Position numbers and translations under genes: made by a program. A stretch of DNA of 64,000 nucleotides from Tamarix chinensis (taxonomy: Eukaryota; Streptophyta; Magnoliopsida; Caryophyllales; Tamaricaceae), in assembly GCA_030549775.1 (NCBI GenBank), contig CM060180.1, positions 26,059,590 to 26,123,589 of the forward strand. Direction: 5' to 3'. Under the pieces are notes generated by a model. That model was given only the letters and a program-made list of their open reading frames with translations, made no database searches and was not told the origin of the DNA. Shown here in pieces: positions 58,699 to 64,000 of this stretch. Positions within the stretch are counted from its first letter, which is position 1. Each line of letters begins with the position of its first letter.

Positions 58699-61600
58699 TG
58701 TAGCACGCCAAAATTTTTTTACCTTTATTTTTAGATGTTTTGCATTTTATTCAAAACCTAACCCTAAAACCTTATCTTATTTATTTTTATTAACCTTTGG
58801 TTTGTAACCCAAGAAAATTCTTAAAATAAAGTATCCTAATAATTTTTACCATTTTCCTTAACCCTCATCCATAACTAGTTAATTTTTCAGTTTTCTTGCC
58901 TAATCGTACACCCTTACATAACTAACCTAAACTAGAAAATAACTAAAGCCTAGTCTAATGCTTAACCCCACTACCTTTTTCTACCTCACACAACCCCTGC
59001 CATCCCTATTTTTCTCTACCACAAAACCCTCCCTTATGTCTCCCATACCTTTCATAAAACTAACCCCTATAACTCATCCCTTGCTCCCATTTTTGGTTCA
59101 ACATTTTTCTAGCCATGACCACCAAGCATTATTCTCTTCACTCCTTATGTTTCTTGTTTCTTTTGCTGAAATACCTCCATATCCACTTCTCCCTATTTGA
59201 AGCATCACCAACCATTCTAGTGTGCCACCACCTTCAACCCAATTCCTACCATTTTCTTCGCCACTTATCCTTGTTCAAACCATCAAACACCATTGATGCC
59301 CCTCATGTGCAACCATCACCATTGAATTCATCGCCTTTACTCCATTCCATTGTCACTTTCTTCCAACCTAATCTTCTATGTTTCCATTTTCTCCAACAAC
59401 CAACTACCATAAACCAAATCCACCTTATTCTTCATCACTCACCTCCTTCTCTTTCTCATGTAAAACCGCATCCTTCACCCTACCTCACATTGCACAACCC
59501 ATGGAGTGTCACCACCCCTTATAATATCTTATCTATTTTGTAGAGCTTGCACCAACTTAGTCCTCATATGCCTTCTTCTTCCTCCTGTTCTTCTTTGTCA
59601 TGCCCATCTCATGCCAGAAAACATATGCCTTCTTCTTCCTCCTGTTCTTCCCTATCATCCCTATGTTTGAGAGATGGTTATAGCATAAGTAAGATCTTAG
59701 ATGTAGGCCTCAAATTTTGGGTGTATTTATAATAATAATATTAGAGTTATAGATAAGAAATATTGTGGGTAAAAGAGAAATAGAGAAGAAGTTATGCTAA
59801 AGATGTGAAATTAGGGTTTTTGGGGAATATAAGGGTCTTAACATTTGAGAACGACCTTGTTATTTATATGATGGTGTTTTTCTTACCTTAAGTATGTTTT
59901 GTACCTATCAAATCAACCATGAATAATTCATTAACCATTTAAAGTGAAAGCATGAGTTAGGATTGGTTGTGCATGTTTGATCCACCGAATAAGAATAATA
60001 GCCAGAAGCATTTTATCCCAAGGTTATATAGATAACCGTTCCACAGGTAGAGAATAGCGGCCAAGAGAGCTTTGCCTCGGGATTGCATATTGGTAACTGT
60101 TCTACCAGTTGAGAATAGTTGGGGCCTAAACTCAATCTAAGATAAATCACGAGAATGATCATAATCATTGATGAGATATTAATCACTAAAAGTTAAAGAC
60201 TACGTGAGTCAGGGTCAATTGTACATGTTCATTCCATCAGACGAGAATAGCGGCCAGGAGCGTTTTGCCCTGGAGTTGTATTGATAACCATTGCATTGGT
60301 AAAAAAGGGTGGTCAGGTGTTTTTTTCTTTGGAGTTGTATATTAATAATCATTCCATCAGTTGAGAATAGCAGGGTCCTAAACTTAACATAATGAAATAA
60401 TGGATGTTGTCAAATCTATTAATGAGACCTGAATCCATATTACCTTGTATTGCTTTATGTACTTCACATACGTGTTTACTTTCCGCTGTAAATATCTATA
60501 ATTATTTGTACTCCTTACTCAATAGTATTGTCACTTTACTCAATATATAGCCTACAAACCACCTTAATGCTTTTGTGCAGATCGTTGAAGACTCATTGGA
60601 TGCTTTTTCTGCCTATGATACATTATATGAGGTAGAGTGATTTTTTGTACTAGGGTTTTATATATAGAGTCATGTTATTCGGATGATGAATTTACCTAAA
60701 TACCTTTATGGACTCTTATATTAATGGTATCTCTTTTATATATATTTTTATATTGTACTCAGAGATGATCTCCAAATTGATTTTTATGTGTTTTAAAGTT
60801 GATCTCATTTTTATTTACTCTGTTTTACTTTTAATGGGTTTTGCCTTGTAATTGATGTAATAATATGTTTTAGGAGCATCCTCATTTTATTATTACAATT
60901 GTGTAATTAATTTTTTTAAGTTTGAGAGCCACAAAACTCTCTTTAGTTGGACAAATTAATCCTCCAACAAAACCTAGCCATGCAAACCTTATCAACCCCC
61001 TTTTGTACCTTCCACAAACCACCCAAACAAGTGACACTAAAATCCACGTTTTTTGTCAAGTTTTTTCCATATTTTTAACCCATTTTATCTTAATATTTTA
61101 GCCATAAAAATCCACAAAAATCTTAGCCCATTCTACACCCTTGGAAGCCACACAAAACAGCCACCAGTCCCTCTCTAGTTGAATGTCAAGTTATTTTCAG
61201 CACTTGGGAAGAAAAATATATATTTGGGGAAGAACAATGAAGGCTAGAAGAAATACCTTAATTTTTTTTGTTACTTACAAGATTAGAAGGACCTTTTTCT
61301 CTTTCATTTTGAGTATTATGGCTGTTATATGAGTTAGAACCTGTGCTAAGTGGGCAGGGAAGCTTGCAAATCTGCTCAAACTTCCTCCCCATGACCAAAA
61401 CTCATGGTTGGAACTTAAGTAGATTTTCTCCTTTATTTTAGCTCAAATCACATGTATTAGTTGGCTATTTTGTAACCTTTAATCTTACACTTATTCTATA
61501 AGTGTCAAGGATAGAATACAAGCAAAGGGACTCTACTTTTTGGTTTCCCATTTCCTCTCTATGTACCAAGAGTCTTCGCTTCATTTCTCAAGTGTAAGAG

Positions 61601-61917
61601 TTTGAAGAATTTGCAAAAATATTTCAAGATTTATCCTAAGAATTTAAATTTTAAGTGTTTCTTGCAAGTATTGATTCAATGGGCTACCAAGAATCAATTT
61701 TTATCCACTCCAAACTTCCTCATTTCTCTATTTGTTTCGATTGCTCTAAGCTTTCTTATAGCACCAATACCTAGAAAGACCCAAGTTGGATCTCATATGC
61801 ATCAAGATGGTATGGTAAATCAGACTTACGTCAATTACAGTGGTAACAATTGGTATTTTAGTTATATGCTTCCATTGTAAAATAAATTTTTTTAATAGTA
61901 AATGTTGGGGTGTTACA
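58699..61917 (+). mobile_element. Family-B LTR (about 3.2 kb), probably solo
   Basis: It starts TGTAGCACGCCAAAATTTT (58699) and ends GTTGGGGTGTTACA (61917). The start matches the minus-strand fragment ending at 2496. Interior landmarks parallel family A: C/T-rich block (58960-59650), tandem array (59985-60380), and a GGTGGTAAC-like block near the end. Flanks TGATT and ACCTT do not match, so either the target duplicate has decayed, an end is misplaced, or deletion joined different DNA. The plus-strand frames at 58958-59732 lie in the C/T-rich block and are not considered genes. Confidence 0.55.
59985..60380 (+). repeat. Tandem array in the family-B LTR
   Basis: Five to six units with TT(C/G)(C)A(C/T)C(A)G..GAGAATAG(C/T)GG, most followed by AGG(A)GC.TTTT.CC(C)T. 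It is the diverged counterpart of the CCGGTCCACCGGC arrays of family A, which shows that families A and B share ancestry. Confidence 0.7.
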
Positions 61918-62640
61918 ACCTTCTACCCCTTTTTATGTACACAAGATGTGAGCCCATTATTTAATCCCTTTAAGCCTTTTACGTTAGCCTTTATTTCTTT
62001 TATCTCCCACACTTTTTTCTAAGCAAACCTAAAACACATATCTACCCTTGTTCTAGAAACGTGTAGAAATTTTTGTGAGACTTATACATGTTATTTAAGG
62101 TTGAATATGAATAAAGTGTTAAAGAGCATCCAAAAAAATGAGTGCAAGGGAGGTAAGAAAAAAAATATTAAAAGGAAAAGAGAAAAGAAGAAACCAAAAA
62201 AAAAGGAGAAAAAATAGCTTGTCTCCTTTCATATAATTTAAAGAGAAGTGGTGAAAATGATGTGAAGGCCCAACATAAATATATTTGGACCGTGTGATGC
62301 TATTTTATGTCATATGAAGTTGCCTTGAAAAGTTTGAATATACAATAAAGGTCTCTATATATCAACATGAATCTAATAGGTTTTAGGATATCTTGTTTTT
62401 TCTTTTTTCCATTTCTTCATTAAACAATTAAACCTATCTCCATTATGATCATTTTGAAGTTCTATTTGATTCTTGATACTACAACCTTGATCTATTAAAG
62501 ATTAGTCACATAAGTCAAGTATATGGTTTGTCCATTTATCAGGTTTAAATGGTTTATTGCACATGTTAATTGTAATTGTAAAACCTATGAAAATGACTAG
62601 TTAGTTCTATTTTGCTTTTCTTTGGTTTGAGTAGCATCTT
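61918..62640. other. Possible interior of an LTR element, 3' part
   Basis: No coding recognised. It lies upstream of the polypurine-type motif at 62645. Poly-A-rich text at 62155-62215. Confidence 0.35.
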
Positions 62641-64000
62641 ACTTGGGGACAAGCAAAAAGTTAAGTGTGGGGATGTTGATGTTGATGTACATATATTTTG
62701 TATCCTTTCAATTTAAATTTTTAATTATTTATTTGAATAATATATGAGGTTATTTATGTCATTTGAAATTGTGTGTTTAAAGTATAATAATCTCAATTTT
62801 TTAATTAATTTCATGTATAATGATGATTCTCGTTTGAATAGTGGTGATTTGTAATATTTTTCTATAACTTTTACATACAAATTCAAATTTAAGTGATTTA
62901 AATTTTTGTATAGAATAAAGCCGATATCTACAATTTCTATTTTTAATATTTTTTTCCTAAATTTAATTGTATTAGGGTTATAATTTAACATAAATTTAAA
63001 ACTAAAATAATTAATAAGATAGATATTTGATAGTAGATATTTGGGGGGATAATTAATAATTAAACTAAAATAGTTTAAGTATGGAATCTCCTTCTTTTGT
63101 GTCTAGGTGGAGCAGGCCAGCAGCTTCAAATTAGGAGGGGGTGGGAAGAACCTACGATGAAGTGAGAAAAGTACAGCTCAAAAAGGGAACAAGTTGTTCG
63201 TGAGAATAGAAAGATGAAGTGAGAAAATAAAAAATATAAGAAAAGAAAGATAGATAGAGCCTACAAGATCTATAGCAAAATAAAAAGAGGGGGCATCATA
63301 TACCTATACACCTATACATAAACATACACCTATTCATATTTTAATTTTTTTCATATTTGATATTTCCTATACAAAGTAATATTTTATTTTATTTAATTAT
63401 ATTAATTTTAATTAATATTATGTTTTTATTTTATTTTACTTATGAGGAAGTCCTATTTCTTATATTAATTAATTGTTTGATTTATAAATTATCTTATGTG
63501 TTTTATGTTATTATTTATGATTGTGTTTAATTAATAGATCGATCATTTTTAATTAGTATCTAACCAGTTTACTTAAAATCGATAACTAATTCTCCACTTT
63601 AGGTTAAATAATATAGATAGAAATTGATTGAATTGTGATAACAATTACATAATTTCTACAACAATAAGAGATAATAATTAATTAATTGAACTTGAAGCAC
63701 CATCTTTTATTTAAATCATTTGATTAGAGATAGTGAGATTCATAATTGATGATAGAATTATAGGAGAGAATTTGTTAGTTATATATTCCCTTGAACACAT
63801 AGTGAGCAATTGAAAAAGTTAAGAAATCAGTTAATTGAATTTTATAATTGGATAGATGTAGATCTAGATTTTTTCATAGTTTGTACTAATTAATTTGATA
63901 TTTTTAGATTTTATTTATCTTTATTTTATAGGTTTTTCTCTAAAATTCTTAGTTTATATTAATAATTATTTATTTCTTTATTTTATTTTAATAGCCCAGA
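62641..64000 (+). mobile_element. Polypurine tract and 3' LTR start of an LTR retrotransposon, cut by window end
   Basis: GGGGACAAGCAAAAAGTTAAG followed by TGTGGGGA (62645-62673) is the same wording as the polypurine region of the gag-only element at 30000. TG at 62674 would start the LTR, which runs AT-rich to the window end without a visible terminus. Upstream gag-pol is not recognised. The 88-codon minus-strand frame at 62725-62991 is AT-driven. Confidence 0.5.

Noticed and set aside
58958..59732. Three plus-strand frames of 61-142 codons
   Set aside because: Pyrimidine-rich LTR block, Pro/Ser/His-rich translations, no domain, and similar composition in the minus-strand copy at 900-2200.

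Overview
This is a nuclear window from a flowering plant. The evidence is AT-rich DNA with long intergenic stretches, plant-type introns, Ty3/gypsy LTRs with 5-bp target duplications, CACTA (En/Spm) and hAT DNA transposons, a tRNA-derived SINE, and one intron-containing plant gene. The species cannot be fixed from the sequence. No rRNA, CRISPR array or bacterial-style operon was seen.

The only convincing host gene is at 51538-53464 (+): a five-exon LAZY/DRO1 (IGT-family) gravitropism gene. It has the two-codon first exon typical of the family and a seven-codon last exon carrying the C-terminal IVLEI motif. A TATA box lies about 120 bp upstream of the ATG. The conceptual protein is 263 aa.

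Positions 3624-43500 are a nested stack of transposons that can be unpicked from target-site duplications (TSDs). The outermost is a degenerate CACTA element (CACTA-2, 3624-43500, TSD TTT). Inside it lies a second CACTA element (CACTA-1, 5961-40349, TSD TAT). CACTA-1 has dead remnants of a TNP2 transposase with DUF4218- and DUF4216-like parts, a TNP1/Transposase_24-like gene and a Ulp1-like protease. It was then hit by two hAT elements (7248-7579; 16673-17234, perfect 8-bp TSD), a 3.36-kb solo LTR (7801-11157, TSD ATATG), a 4.68-kb solo LTR (11676-16351, TSD ATTAG) and a minus-strand LTR element (19658-35600, TSD AGTGA). That last element was itself hit by a 4.30-kb solo LTR (23324-27623, TSD CTTTG) and by a 6.87-kb LTR retrotransposon that keeps only gag-like coding (28254-35123, TSD AGAAG). 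Removing the insertions leaves about 9.5 kb of CACTA-1, a normal size for a coding CACTA element.

Left of the stack (1-3620) are two partial minus-strand LTRs and unassigned DNA. Between the stack and the gene (43501-51400) are hAT remnants, a tandem duplication of about 590 bp with inverted ends, and a GC-rich island. Right of the gene are hAT-like debris, an unrecognised 123-codon minus-strand open frame, the 5' end of a third CACTA element (57049 onward), a LTR of about 3.2 kb (58699-61917), and the polypurine tract and 3' LTR start of another retrotransposon running off the window.

The large LTRs (families A, B and C here) share TG...GGGGTGTTACA ends. Families A and B also have internal tandem arrays, and family A has TATA boxes, (ATT)n tracts and a hairpin near the 3' end that appears to covary between copies.
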